DNA of 64,000 nt from an uncultured Prevotella sp. (GTDB lineage Bacteria; Bacteroidota; Bacteroidia; Bacteroidales; Bacteroidaceae): the NCBI GenBank assembly GCA_905196835.1, contig CAJJWN010000010.1, forward strand, positions 22,523-86,522, read 5' to 3'. Of this stretch, positions 39,792 to 48,418 are shown one piece after another. Both the position numbers and the translations under genes were made by a program. Every line of letters starts with the position of its first letter. The stretch's first letter is position 1. The notes under the pieces are model-generated. The model ran no database searches. It was not told the DNA's origin and was given only the letters and a program-made list of their open reading frames with translations.

Positions 39792-40037
39792 GGTACCACC
39801 AGAAAATGAGTTTCATTTCTAAATGGCTCTATATCTTTGCGTTAAAGAATCGCAACAAATGTAATCTCCCGCTATTTCTCCACCTAAATTCTGCACTATT
39901 TTGCAGTGTCTCGCAGAGTCGAGTTCCTACTTTGATGCAAAGATAGTGAAAATATTTGAAACATAAATGGCTGCACTAAAATTTTGCTCCACCTCAGTTC
40001 GGAATCACTACTAGCAGGTATAAAACAAAGCAAAATA
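39792..40037. other. Non-coding junction between PUL and defence island
   Basis: No gene is seen. It contains a TATCTTTGC at 39832-39840 and its exact inverse GCAAAGATA at 39937-39945, facing each other, and two related ctgcacta-type stretches (near 39891 and 39971). Base composition changes here from GC-rich to AT-rich, so this is the likely left boundary of the acquired island. Confidence 0.5.
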
Positions 40038-41033
40038 TTATTTCCTTGGTATATCTTTTAATTTGATTTTACCACTTTTGATAGATGCTCCATCTGCATT
40101 CAAACGCCAACTTATTTCAATATCTTGATTAAGATTTGCATTTGGTTGCAAGACAATGCCTTTGTGTACACCTGTCATACCAGGAAGTATCGGCACAATA
40201 CGAGGAAAACCATACTTTATATTTGTAGGAGTGCTACCTTCAAGAATATCACAATACAAGTTTTCACGACGCATAGTAACAAAACCGTCTTTCACTTCTG
40301 CGATATCAAACTCTTGTCCTGCAGCAACGATATTTTTGGGTAATTTTACAAAATAGTGAACATGTTCTGCTACAACTGTTCCAACATTTCTAGGAATACA
40401 ATTTAGAACCAATATTGCTCTTTGCACAATTTGCGGCTGAGCAGGCATGGGTGAACCATATAGAGGATTATATGTTGGTTGTATCCAATATAATTCCTGT
40501 TTTGTTATTTGTCGAAATTCAAAGTCTAACGTTATATCAGGATGGATGTTACGATTCATAATATCTCGAATCTCGTAATCCTCCATTGAATTAATCGTAG
40601 TTGAATAACGCTTGTGATATTGCTTTGTCTTTAAATTCTGATGGGCTGTATGACTTTGTGGAATATCTACAATATATATAACTTCATTTGGCTTGGTCAT
40701 ATCTACAACCAAACAACTAATTTCTAATCCTTTAATTTTAGGACTGATATTACTTGATATAACTTGGGCTATGGTTTCCTTGGATACTTTTGTGGTATCT
40801 ATCGGTGTTATATGGGATGGAATATGCCGTTTATCTTCTTCGTCAAATTCCTTAACACCATATATTATGGTGCCACCATTAGCATTAGCCATTGCACTAA
40901 CATCCTTGGACATTTCGCCTTTCCATTTATCGCTAGTTGTGTTAATGTCGCTTTTGTACTCAAGTGTTGTGCTTTCTTCAACGCCGGCAGCAATTAATGC
41001 ATTAACATCTTCAATTGAGGTTATTTTATTCAT
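40038..41033 (-). CDS. AlbA_2 (Schlafen-like) domain protein
   Basis: A 331-residue protein. It has an N-terminal AlbA_2 domain (ESTTLEYKSDI, EMSKDVSAMANANGGTIIYGVKE, IVDIPQSHTAHQNLKTKQYHKR). The AlbA_2 fold is related to the Schlafen core and may bind nucleic acid or nucleotide. The C-terminal half (about 190-331) is beta-rich and unrecognised, ending LNADGASIKSGKIKLKDIPRK. The ATG at 41033 begins a normal AlbA_2 N-terminus; a start 17 codons earlier would add a hydrophobic tail overlapping an inverted repeat. Last gene of the island. Confidence 0.75.
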   Translation of the reverse strand: MNKITSIEDVNALIAAGVEESTTLEYKSDINTTSDKWKGEMSKDVSAMANANGGTIIYGVKEFDEEDKRHIPSHITPIDTTKVSKETIAQVISSNISPKIKGLEISCLVVDMTKPNEVIYIVDIPQSHTAHQNLKTKQYHKRYSTTINSMEDYEIRDIMNRNIHPDITLDFEFRQITKQELYWIQPTYNPLYGSPMPAQPQIVQRAILVLNCIPRNVGTVVAEHVHYFVKLPKNIVAAGQEFDIAEVKDGFVTMRRENLYCDILEGSTPTNIKYGFPRIVPILPGMTGVHKGIVLQPNANLNQDIEISWRLNADGASIKSGKIKLKDIPRK

Positions 41034-41056
41034 GTCAAAAATATACTTGTTAGCAT

Positions 41057-41110
41057 AACCTATCATAAAATATAGAAAAAGCACGGTTTTTACATATTAT
41101 ATGATAGGTT
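41057..41110. promoter_or_regulatory. Inverted repeat upstream of the last island gene
   Basis: Perfect 11-bp arms AACCTATCATA and TATGATAGGTT around a 32-nt AT-rich centre. A minus-strand TAATTTTG lies just outside (41114-41121), so this may be an operator at a separate promoter for the 331-residue AlbA_2 gene. Confidence 0.4.
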
Positions 41111-41118
41111 GCGCAAAA

Positions 41119-42492
41119 TTACTTATTATTTGTTAGGTTATTTTTCAAAGCAATACCTTTTGCTGTAAGGCAGTATTTTTGATTTTGACTTTTGGGCTTG
41201 TTTGGAATAGTCTGCTCCAATATACCAGCCTCCAGAAGTGGATGAATATATTTTCTCCTAAATTTAGTTCTATCGGTAAGCCCCATAAATGCTAACATTT
41301 CACCAAAAGAGCGTGCTTCAGTACAGAATACAATCAGTTTATCAAGGTTTTCAATATTAGGTACTGACTGGGTGCCGACTGGGTGCCGACTGGGTGCCGA
41401 CTGGGTGCCATCTTGTACACTTATAGGCAAAGTTATGCGGATAAAGTTATCCGTAAACTTGAAGCAATCTTCTCCATAAGCACGCAAGATACGAGGAATA
41501 CCAGAACCTAACGACTCTACTAATTCCACATCGCGATATATACGCATCAACTCCTTATTGCGCGGGATAGATATGCCGTTAAAGAACTCCTCCTTAGTAA
41601 GAGATTCAGGCAAACGACCGGCAGAGGTTATCTCAAGTCTATCGGGGAATATCTCAAACTTGGGTGGTACTTCAAATGAATAGTCATTATGTACTATGGC
41701 ATTGATGACAGCTTCACGCAAAGCAACCTTATTCCACAATGGAGTTTCAATACGCTCCATTGGGGTTATCGTTGCTGCCACCTTATTCTCAATATCCAGT
41801 TTTGACAACACACTCTTGGTTGCTTTGATAAGAGAGCAATATCCATACTCGTTATTCTCCACCAAATCGCAACGGTCAAGACTTGAATACTTTGCCACTT
41901 TGATTGAATTGCCATTCTCATCAGCCAACAGATATGCCACATAGTTGTACTTGCCATCATCTGTAAGCAATTCCAATGTACGCTTGAAGTTATCATTGAG
42001 CCTTTTACCTCGCTCATCGTAGTAGATACGCAATTGCTCAAAACTCAAATCCTGGCGGTTAGATACGATGCGGCCAATGGAGTTGCGTGTACGCATAGCA
42101 AACAAACGGTCAATTTGCTCCTGTGGCATAGGCTCGGCAGATGTTCCAACACGTATATATGCACCTCGTGGAGTCATTCCATACTTCGTTTTGAAATATG
42201 GCTTCTCAATTCCACTCGCCACAGTAACCTTGATAATGCTGCGTCCATCCTTTTGCTCCTCGGCAATATCAAATAAGCCCATAGCAGAAGGTGAAATGTT
42301 GTGCTTGATGCGGTCTTTCAACCTCAACATAGAATCATCCACATCACTAACACCCACAGTTGAACCATCTTTATCAATACCGATATAGATATATCCGCCC
42401 TCCTTGTAGTTAAGGAACGCCACAACCTCCTTCTCAATATCAAGTTCAGGAGTCAATTCTCTTTTATATTCTATGCGGTTGGTTTCGGTCAT
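41119..42492 (-). CDS. AlbA_2 / RecG-C-like ATP-binding protein with winged helix, carrying 11-bp repeats
   Basis: A 457-residue protein of the family often annotated as putative DNA-binding or ATP-binding protein. The AlbA_2 domain (residues about 5-120) has TNRIEYKREL and VVAFLNYKEGGYIYIGIDKDG. A HATPase_c_4-like domain (about 235-350) has WNKVALREAVINAIVHNDYS and ELVESLGSGIPRILRAYGED. The C-terminal 80 residues form a winged helix (RKYIHPLLEAGILEQTIP). Four perfect 11-bp repeats encode residues 362-376 (GTQSAPSRHPVGTQS) between the last two domains. Members occur in phage-defence and abortive-infection contexts, but no function is established here. Confidence 0.82.
   Translation of the reverse strand: MTETNRIEYKRELTPELDIEKEVVAFLNYKEGGYIYIGIDKDGSTVGVSDVDDSMLRLKDRIKHNISPSAMGLFDIAEEQKDGRSIIKVTVASGIEKPYFKTKYGMTPRGAYIRVGTSAEPMPQEQIDRLFAMRTRNSIGRIVSNRQDLSFEQLRIYYDERGKRLNDNFKRTLELLTDDGKYNYVAYLLADENGNSIKVAKYSSLDRCDLVENNEYGYCSLIKATKSVLSKLDIENKVAATITPMERIETPLWNKVALREAVINAIVHNDYSFEVPPKFEIFPDRLEITSAGRLPESLTKEEFFNGISIPRNKELMRIYRDVELVESLGSGIPRILRAYGEDCFKFTDNFIRITLPISVQDGTQSAPSRHPVGTQSVPNIENLDKLIVFCTEARSFGEMLAFMGLTDRTKFRRKYIHPLLEAGILEQTIPNKPKSQNQKYCLTAKGIALKNNLTNNK
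41366..41409. repeat. Four perfect tandem copies of an 11-bp unit (gactgggtgcc)
   Basis: The copies occupy 41366-41376, 41377-41387, 41388-41398 and 41399-41409 inside the coding region. Eleven is not divisible by three. Gain or loss of one copy would shift the frame, and both alternative frames reach a stop within about 3 to 11 codons of the repeat. Confidence 0.95.
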
Positions 42493-42519
42493 ACTAATAT
42501 AAAGTATTTAATTATATGA

Positions 42520-43554
42520 CTATTTCTCTTCTTTAAAGAACAATTGGTAATAGTACATGCCTCGATCTTCATCGTAACCTCTTACGATATACTGCTCTCC
42601 ACCGTGAATGTTTATATCAAAATTCTTATCGAGTTTAATCGTAGTCATCGTACCAGTGGCTCGACGTTTTATTGCTGTAGATGCCGTTTCAAAGGTATCG
42701 TCAATTTCTATGTCTCGTTCTTTTTGATAAGTTTCTTTATACTGCTTGAACTCAGAAACTAACTCTGGCGTTTCAAAAACTTGTTCGGCAAAAGAGTTTA
42801 TATTAACAGATTCTTCTTTTAGTGCCTCGACGCTTCTATTCATATATGTTGCTTTCTCAACTTTACCATTATCACTGGGTAATTGAGAAACAAAACTCTT
42901 GCATAGAGACAGCATATTTTGCGTTTGATTAAAGCTGTCTTTTCTCGGTCTCACATGCAGGAAATCGTCAGTCCAATATTTTGCCTCAGATCCTTTATTG
43001 GTGTTATCTACAATAGCGACTAAATAGCCATTTTCTCTCTCTGTATTAAAAATCAAGCAGCCCTTATCAAGTTTATTGATATTTATACCACTTTCACTTT
43101 CTATTTCAAAGTTTTCCCCTTTAGAGTGTATTTTTAGAAAAGTGTCTTTATTCTCAGATTTGAATAGGCCAATGGCATTTATACATTTGCCATCTACTTC
43201 ACAATTTGAGAAATAAACCACATAAAATTCTCCTGCTTTAATTTTAGGATGAGTGCTTTGGTTATATAAATGTGTTGCTAAATTGATGGACTCTTCCTGT
43301 ATTAAATTAGGGTCAGAAAAAATTTTAGAACAGTAATGGTATACTTCGTTTAATGCAATGTCACTATCGTGATGACATTTGTACAATTCATCATACTGAA
43401 AAGAGTTTATAAAGTATTTTAATAAGATGTCGTTTAGTTCAGTAGATAACTCCATAGGTCTTTGGGAAAATCTAATACCTTCATCTGCAATTTTATTTCC
43501 TACCTGATGAATACAAACAACATCAATTTTGGCATCTAAATATGTAACTATCAT
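42520..43554 (-). CDS. Nucleoid-associated protein (NdpA/YejK-like)
   Basis: A 344-residue protein of the 37-kDa nucleoid-associated family (PF04245). Family-like sequence includes the N-terminal HQVGNKIADEGIRFSQ, the central CINAIGLFKSENKDTFLKI and GCLIFNTERENGYLVAIVDN followed by AKYWTDDFLHVRPRKDSFNQT. These proteins bind DNA. Family members recur in bacterial defence islands. Its start overlaps the stop of the upstream gene by four bases, so the two are co-translated. It is one of three consecutive genes (45613 to 42520) that look like a unit. Confidence 0.82.
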   Translation of the reverse strand: MIVTYLDAKIDVVCIHQVGNKIADEGIRFSQRPMELSTELNDILLKYFINSFQYDELYKCHHDSDIALNEVYHYCSKIFSDPNLIQEESINLATHLYNQSTHPKIKAGEFYVVYFSNCEVDGKCINAIGLFKSENKDTFLKIHSKGENFEIESESGININKLDKGCLIFNTERENGYLVAIVDNTNKGSEAKYWTDDFLHVRPRKDSFNQTQNMLSLCKSFVSQLPSDNGKVEKATYMNRSVEALKEESVNINSFAEQVFETPELVSEFKQYKETYQKERDIEIDDTFETASTAIKRRATGTMTTIKLDKNFDINIHGGEQYIVRGYDEDRGMYYYQLFFKEEK

Positions 43555-44678
43555 TTCTTTTGATTATTAAGATATTCTATAAAATTACTATACACTAAGG
43601 ACTTTTGCTTATCCATCTCAGAAAGTAATTTTGACTCAAGCGTCTTTTTAGCTTTAGATGTTAGCCGATTTTTTATGTTCAATGATCGTATGGTAATCTC
43701 AAACTCTGCATTGTGCATCTTTTTATTATAGTCAGGGAACCCCAAACATATAGTAATAGTTCCTTTTTCTCCTTTATAATCAAAAGAAAATACAGCTTCG
43801 ATATTCCACAATACTAATGAAGAATGATATGATTTTTCACTCATGAAAAATGTTTTGTCTAATGAATCTCCAGATATTAGAATCTTTTTCATTCTATTCA
43901 TCCAAGAAATACCTTCTGGCAAAACATAATCTTCTTCAGGTTTAATAGATATGTCTTTAATGTTCTCACACGAAAATATGTCATTCTGTAAGTGAGTTGT
44001 TAGACGATAAAAAAATATAAACCTAGTCTCATTCGTAAATTCGGAGAATAGAATCTTTTTAGGAGTTACTTCAAGCGGAATAGTCCCTTTTTGTTTATAT
44101 CTTTTAACTTGAATATTTAATATTTCCTCTGCCAAATCTTTTGTTTCTGGGGCAGTATGAGTTATTCTAACATGCCCTTTCCCATTGTCGTTTATAAATT
44201 CAATACTTCCATGAAATAAATTAGTTTGCTCATACCATGATTTATTCATATCGTGTCTTTCCAGTTCAAAAGACGCAATAATATGGTTTGGATTATTATC
44301 TAATTGTACAAATGATACAGGCTTACGCAGTTTGCATGTGGGAAGTTTTGTCCTCATAACTTCATCTAAGGAAACAAATAATAGTTCTGGATCAAATATC
44401 TTTGCATTCTTAGCCCATGTTATTTCTCTAGAGAACTTTTTCTCATTATCTTCCTTTTCAGAAAAAGAGTCTCGCACCTTGTCAAATTCAGCGGGAGACA
44501 ATAGTAGATTTTGCATAATTGGAACCATGTAATCTTTGTCTTGATTAAAAACAAAAATACCTCTCTCACGCAAAATTCTAGCTATGTCTGTAGCTGTAAT
44601 ATATCGTTGATTTATAAAACCTCTAAGAAATTCTCCAAAAGGAATTATTTTGTCTATATCTTTATGTGGAGCATTCAT
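43551..44678 (-). CDS. Unrecognised island protein (375 aa)
   Basis: A lysine-rich 375-residue protein with no signal peptide or membrane helix. The N-terminus (FGEFLRGFINQRYITATDIARILRERGIFVF) looks like a small helix-turn-helix or SAP-like fold, the middle is beta-rich, and near residue 315 it has ICLGFPDYNKK. The upstream neighbour has almost the same motif, IIGFPDYNN. I recognise no named domain. It is two bases from the upstream gene and overlaps the downstream NdpA-like gene by four, which points to a complex or a shared pathway. Confidence 0.7.
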   Translation of the reverse strand: MNAPHKDIDKIIPFGEFLRGFINQRYITATDIARILRERGIFVFNQDKDYMVPIMQNLLLSPAEFDKVRDSFSEKEDNEKKFSREITWAKNAKIFDPELLFVSLDEVMRTKLPTCKLRKPVSFVQLDNNPNHIIASFELERHDMNKSWYEQTNLFHGSIEFINDNGKGHVRITHTAPETKDLAEEILNIQVKRYKQKGTIPLEVTPKKILFSEFTNETRFIFFYRLTTHLQNDIFSCENIKDISIKPEEDYVLPEGISWMNRMKKILISGDSLDKTFFMSEKSYHSSLVLWNIEAVFSFDYKGEKGTITICLGFPDYNKKMHNAEFEITIRSLNIKNRLTSKAKKTLESKLLSEMDKQKSLVYSNFIEYLNNQKK

Positions 44679-44680
44679 TG

Positions 44681-45613
44681 TTATAATGTATCTATTGGAT
44701 TAAGAAAATTAACTACTTTAACGGTTTTTGTATAATTGGCATCTTGGAATCCTAATTTAGAAGTTCGTACAATTTCATCATGTGATAAATTATTGTAATC
44801 AGGAAAACCTATTATAACTTGCCCTGCTAAATTGGTAGATAAATCTTTTGCAAGTCCCATTAATCGTATAAAGGTGTCTTTTTCGAATTTTTCTAATGTA
44901 CCAATAAATAATATCGTTTCGTTTGAATTAGATTTGTTCTCTAACTTAAATGGAATTAGTGAGGAATTGAGATATTCAACCGGCATAATATCTCCTGTGT
45001 TTTGACGGGAGGCTGGATTAACATTAAGTCCAGTTGATGGATAATAAAATGAGTAGCTATATTTATTTTGCGCTTTAATGTATTTTATCAATTCTAGAAT
45101 AAATGCGACATGCCTATTATCAACAATATACACCGTATTGTTGCATATCACATCTATTCGTGCAGAAGATATATTGCTAATCAAATCATCAGCACTATCT
45201 TTAGACCCACTTAGCCAAAATAAGACACCTACATCATTATGAGAACTACAATTATATTGTGAAACAAATTCGGCCTTTTTCTCAGAACAATTATAGCATT
45301 GTATAGTGTTAATCAAATCCGTAATGTACCACTTAAATTTTTTAGTTGGACTATTAGGATATTTGTCCATTGTATATTTTGAAGAAATAATAATATTGTT
45401 TAATTGCCCATCAAAAAGTGGGTTCATATATGAGTACATAAAATCAATCCCATGCGTTTTTACGGACTCTTCTTTATCATTTTTATGTTCTCCGTTTTGC
45501 ATATAGCATGGAATTGTGATGCCTTTAACAGGATCATTCCACCCAATAACAGAAAGGAATCTCTCAACTAGATTCTCTCCATATTCTCCTATTTTCTTAG
45601 ACCATTCTCCCAT
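44681..45613 (-). CDS. Putative PD-(D/E)XK-like nuclease, island protein (310 aa)
   Basis: A 310-residue protein. Its N-terminal 80 residues look like a restriction-endonuclease fold: IGEYGENLVERFLSVIGW (E13, E17), then HGIDFMY (D57) and IIISSKYT (K79). The spacing fits E-D-xxK, but the acidic residue of the usual (D/E)xK is replaced by Ser77, so activity is doubtful or the acid comes from the first helix. The C-terminal part has an ILFIGTLEKFEKD strand and the IIGFPDYNN motif shared with the next protein. The assignment is pattern-based and needs structure prediction. Confidence 0.6.
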   Translation of the reverse strand: MGEWSKKIGEYGENLVERFLSVIGWNDPVKGITIPCYMQNGEHKNDKEESVKTHGIDFMYSYMNPLFDGQLNNIIISSKYTMDKYPNSPTKKFKWYITDLINTIQCYNCSEKKAEFVSQYNCSSHNDVGVLFWLSGSKDSADDLISNISSARIDVICNNTVYIVDNRHVAFILELIKYIKAQNKYSYSFYYPSTGLNVNPASRQNTGDIMPVEYLNSSLIPFKLENKSNSNETILFIGTLEKFEKDTFIRLMGLAKDLSTNLAGQVIIGFPDYNNLSHDEIVRTSKLGFQDANYTKTVKVVNFLNPIDTL

Positions 45614-45647
45614 AATAATATGACGTTTATTTTTATATAATATGTTA

Positions 45648-46460
45648 CTAAGATAAAAGATTCATTATTTCTATAAAGTCCTCTTTTGCTTTGTTGAAAC
45701 TTGGCCAGTCTGATGAGATTCCATAATATCCGCATACCTCATTATAAAATTCATCTAATTTGCGTTTATCTGCAATTGACGCACCTTGCTTAACTTCATT
45801 AAGAAATCCCATGTCTTTGAATTTGGTATTTGGAAGCACAAACGGTAACACCCTCTTATCCTCTATAGCCCATGCAGCACCCATTTCATTTTGACACACC
45901 TCACTCTGGAGATAATTTCCTGAAATAAATAGAAGGATAAAATCACACGATTTCATATTTTCAACGATTTTTTCGCGAAAATCATCGCCTGTTCGGATTA
46001 CAGTAGGGTCTAATGTACAGAATATATCACCATCCTTAAATCCACAACCAATTTTCAGGATCTCCTTAATAAATCCATTCACGATGATTTTATCGTCAGA
46101 AGAATGGCTGATAAAGAATTTTCTAGATTTATGTATAGAGTCTACAAGCTTTTTTTTCGATATTTCTGTTTGAAGTTCTAAAGAAATAATCGTTTTAACA
46201 ATTGATTCTAATATGCTTTGATAGCGATATGGATAGGAATCATATTCACCCATAGCCTCGGCTATCTGCCTTTCTATCAATGGGTATTTGTCCTTTATGA
46301 CTTCTTTTAATACATTCAAATGTGATTCGTAACCTTTTATATCACCTCGTACAAAGGTTTGTTCAGTCCCCATTGACGCATTTATTATACGACAAGACTC
46401 TATTCGTTTATCAGCAAATTCTTTGCATAATAAAGATTGTTGATATATTTTATTTTCCAT
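45648..46460 (-). CDS. TIR-domain protein (TIR_2), putative NAD-cleaving effector
   Basis: A 270-residue protein. The first 110 residues are helical. Residues 113-230 form a TIR_2 domain: KFFISHSSDDKIIVNGFIKEIL at the start, DDFREKIVENMKSCDFILLFISGNYLQS in the centre, and SEVCQNEMGAAWA with E192 at the place of the catalytic glutamate of TIR NADases. In defence systems such domains deplete or convert NAD+ once a sensor is triggered. It follows the SMC-like ATPase by 86 bp, so the ATPase is a plausible sensor partner. Confidence 0.85.
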   Translation of the reverse strand: MENKIYQQSLLCKEFADKRIESCRIINASMGTEQTFVRGDIKGYESHLNVLKEVIKDKYPLIERQIAEAMGEYDSYPYRYQSILESIVKTIISLELQTEISKKKLVDSIHKSRKFFISHSSDDKIIVNGFIKEILKIGCGFKDGDIFCTLDPTVIRTGDDFREKIVENMKSCDFILLFISGNYLQSEVCQNEMGAAWAIEDKRVLPFVLPNTKFKDMGFLNEVKQGASIADKRKLDEFYNEVCGYYGISSDWPSFNKAKEDFIEIMNLLS

Positions 46461-46546
46461 ACCTTATTCTCTTATTATCATTTGTAACACTTTGTGCTTG
46501 GCATTTTTCCAAGATTTAATTAACTATTTCAGAACCATTTATATTA

Positions 46547-48418
46547 TCAAAAAAATGCAGATATCGGATTTCCAGACTCAGACTCTATCACGCTGTTAAG
46601 ATAACTTGCATCTTTAGTTTTATCAGATTTCTCATAATTATATTCAAAAAAATGTTTAATCGTTGTATTATCAGATTGAACACCTTTCTTATTGTTGCCA
46701 TCTTCATACACTTGATAATTGATCATTCCCTTAGATATAACAGGGGATTCTCCGGGCATTATAATAATTCGAAAGTCATCACATAATGTAAGTATAAATT
46801 TATATTCACTGATACGAGGCTCTGGCGTCTTTAATGTGAACTCAACTTGGCTCCCAAATTTTAGAAAGGGTTTAATTATAATTTCTCTTAGTTTTCTTAA
46901 TGTTTGAAGACACCGTTTAACTTCATGACCGTACTTTGCCACATCATAACTATCATGACTTGATGGATTAAGTATAAACTTACGATGTTCATCCAACTCA
47001 TTAAAAATGGATATATCGATTACACCGCTTTCTGCGGCATAATCTTTACAGTTCATTATCAATCCATTAAGATCTAAATGTGCAAAATCACCAGTCAGTT
47101 GCTTTTTCTTGGGCAGGAAATTTTTACAAAAAGCTTCGGCTTCTTTTCTTAAGAAATTACCAGCAATCTCGTATTCATGCTGTTTAATATAATGTTCGGC
47201 TTGCCCAAGGTAATCCTCGCTATTTCTAATATATGGAGTCTTATCATAATCCATGTATATTTCTTTATAGACCCACGCATCTTGATTCTTTTTTGTTTTA
47301 TGCTTAAAATACTCAAAGAACATTTTGTCGTGAGTAAACAGATATATCTTATACTTATCAGATATTTTTAGCAAGAAGTCCACAACTTTTGCTCGATTGC
47401 TCATGTCAAGACTGATGAGCATATCGTCAAGAGCTAGAAAACGACCATCAGCAGGCTTCTCTATATTCAGCAGTGCAAAACGAACAGACAATGCTATTGC
47501 TGTTAATTTTGCTTCGTTAAAATATGTATGTGGCTTAACAATCTTTCGTAGATTGCCATCAGGCATCTTCTCGGAAATCTCTAAGCCAATAAAAGGTTCA
47601 TTTAATTTTTTATATGATGATTTGCGTTCTTTTATTTCCCCATTCTCTTTAACTAACTCTATAATATTGTCATACTTTAACCAATACTCATTAGTGTCAT
47701 CTTCGGGTTTATCAAAATTCGAATCGTATCGCAATCTTATAACCAACTCATTATCATCTTCATCCTTAAAAGACTCATTATATCGATCGGAGGCATAAAT
47801 GTTAATGTCTTCAACGACCTTCTTGACTGCTTTGTTAAAATATTCAATATTAGAAATATAATCAGGGTGTATATGTCGTCCCTTCTTGATAATTGATGCT
47901 GTTATTTCATCATACATTTCGCCAATATGAAGTCCTGTATTGTCATCTTTACAGAATGGCAAAATATCTTTTATAAATACGGGGAATAGATTTATTCTCT
48001 GAGAATTTCTAAAATTGAAAAAATGGAATAAGAATTGATGATTAACAAAACAACCGTTAATCTGTGCAGGCAATGGGTGTTTACCACCTAATAATGTAAA
48101 TTGATAACCTTCTTTATCAATATTATATATAAACGGATGTCTTCCATCAAAATCTATCCATATCTTGGAATCTGCATCCAAATTATTTAGATTCTTTAAA
48201 TGCTGTTCACTAGCGGGGTCAAAGTATTTTTTACCAGCATCAGGTTTTAATGGTGCCTGGAACATACAATGTAAAGCATAGTAAATGGAAGATTTTCCAC
48301 TACCATTCTCACCATACATCAAAAGGTTCTTTCCTTCTAGTTGTAATTCAAAATCATTTGGAAAGGCCTTAAAACCACATATATGTATTCTATTTATTGC
48401 TGGCATATTATCCTTCAA
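46547..48418 (-). CDS. SMC/ABC-like AAA ATPase associated with the methylase
   Basis: A 623-residue ATPase of the AAA_15/SMC-like ABC superfamily. The N-terminus has INRIHICGFKAF and the Walker A loop GENGSGKSS (residues 36-44). A signature region (YFNEAKLTAIALSVRFALL) and Walker B (FLALDDMLISLD) lie near residues 305-340, followed by the switch strand IYLFTHDKMFFEYF. No TOPRIM nuclease (OLD-type) is visible in the C-terminal 230 residues. The gene overlaps the methylase stop by 11 bp, so it is translationally coupled to the restriction-like core. Confidence 0.85.
   Translation of the reverse strand: MKDNMPAINRIHICGFKAFPNDFELQLEGKNLLMYGENGSGKSSIYYALHCMFQAPLKPDAGKKYFDPASEQHLKNLNNLDADSKIWIDFDGRHPFIYNIDKEGYQFTLLGGKHPLPAQINGCFVNHQFLFHFFNFRNSQRINLFPVFIKDILPFCKDDNTGLHIGEMYDEITASIIKKGRHIHPDYISNIEYFNKAVKKVVEDINIYASDRYNESFKDEDDNELVIRLRYDSNFDKPEDDTNEYWLKYDNIIELVKENGEIKERKSSYKKLNEPFIGLEISEKMPDGNLRKIVKPHTYFNEAKLTAIALSVRFALLNIEKPADGRFLALDDMLISLDMSNRAKVVDFLLKISDKYKIYLFTHDKMFFEYFKHKTKKNQDAWVYKEIYMDYDKTPYIRNSEDYLGQAEHYIKQHEYEIAGNFLRKEAEAFCKNFLPKKKQLTGDFAHLDLNGLIMNCKDYAAESGVIDISIFNELDEHRKFILNPSSHDSYDVAKYGHEVKRCLQTLRKLREIIIKPFLKFGSQVEFTLKTPEPRISEYKFILTLCDDFRIIIMPGESPVISKGMINYQVYEDGNNKKGVQSDNTTIKHFFEYNYEKSDKTKDASYLNSVIESESGNPISAFF

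Noticed and set aside
39737..39946. 69-residue open frame after the PUL
   Set aside because: It starts at the terminator palindrome and translates both its arms; no family resemblance.
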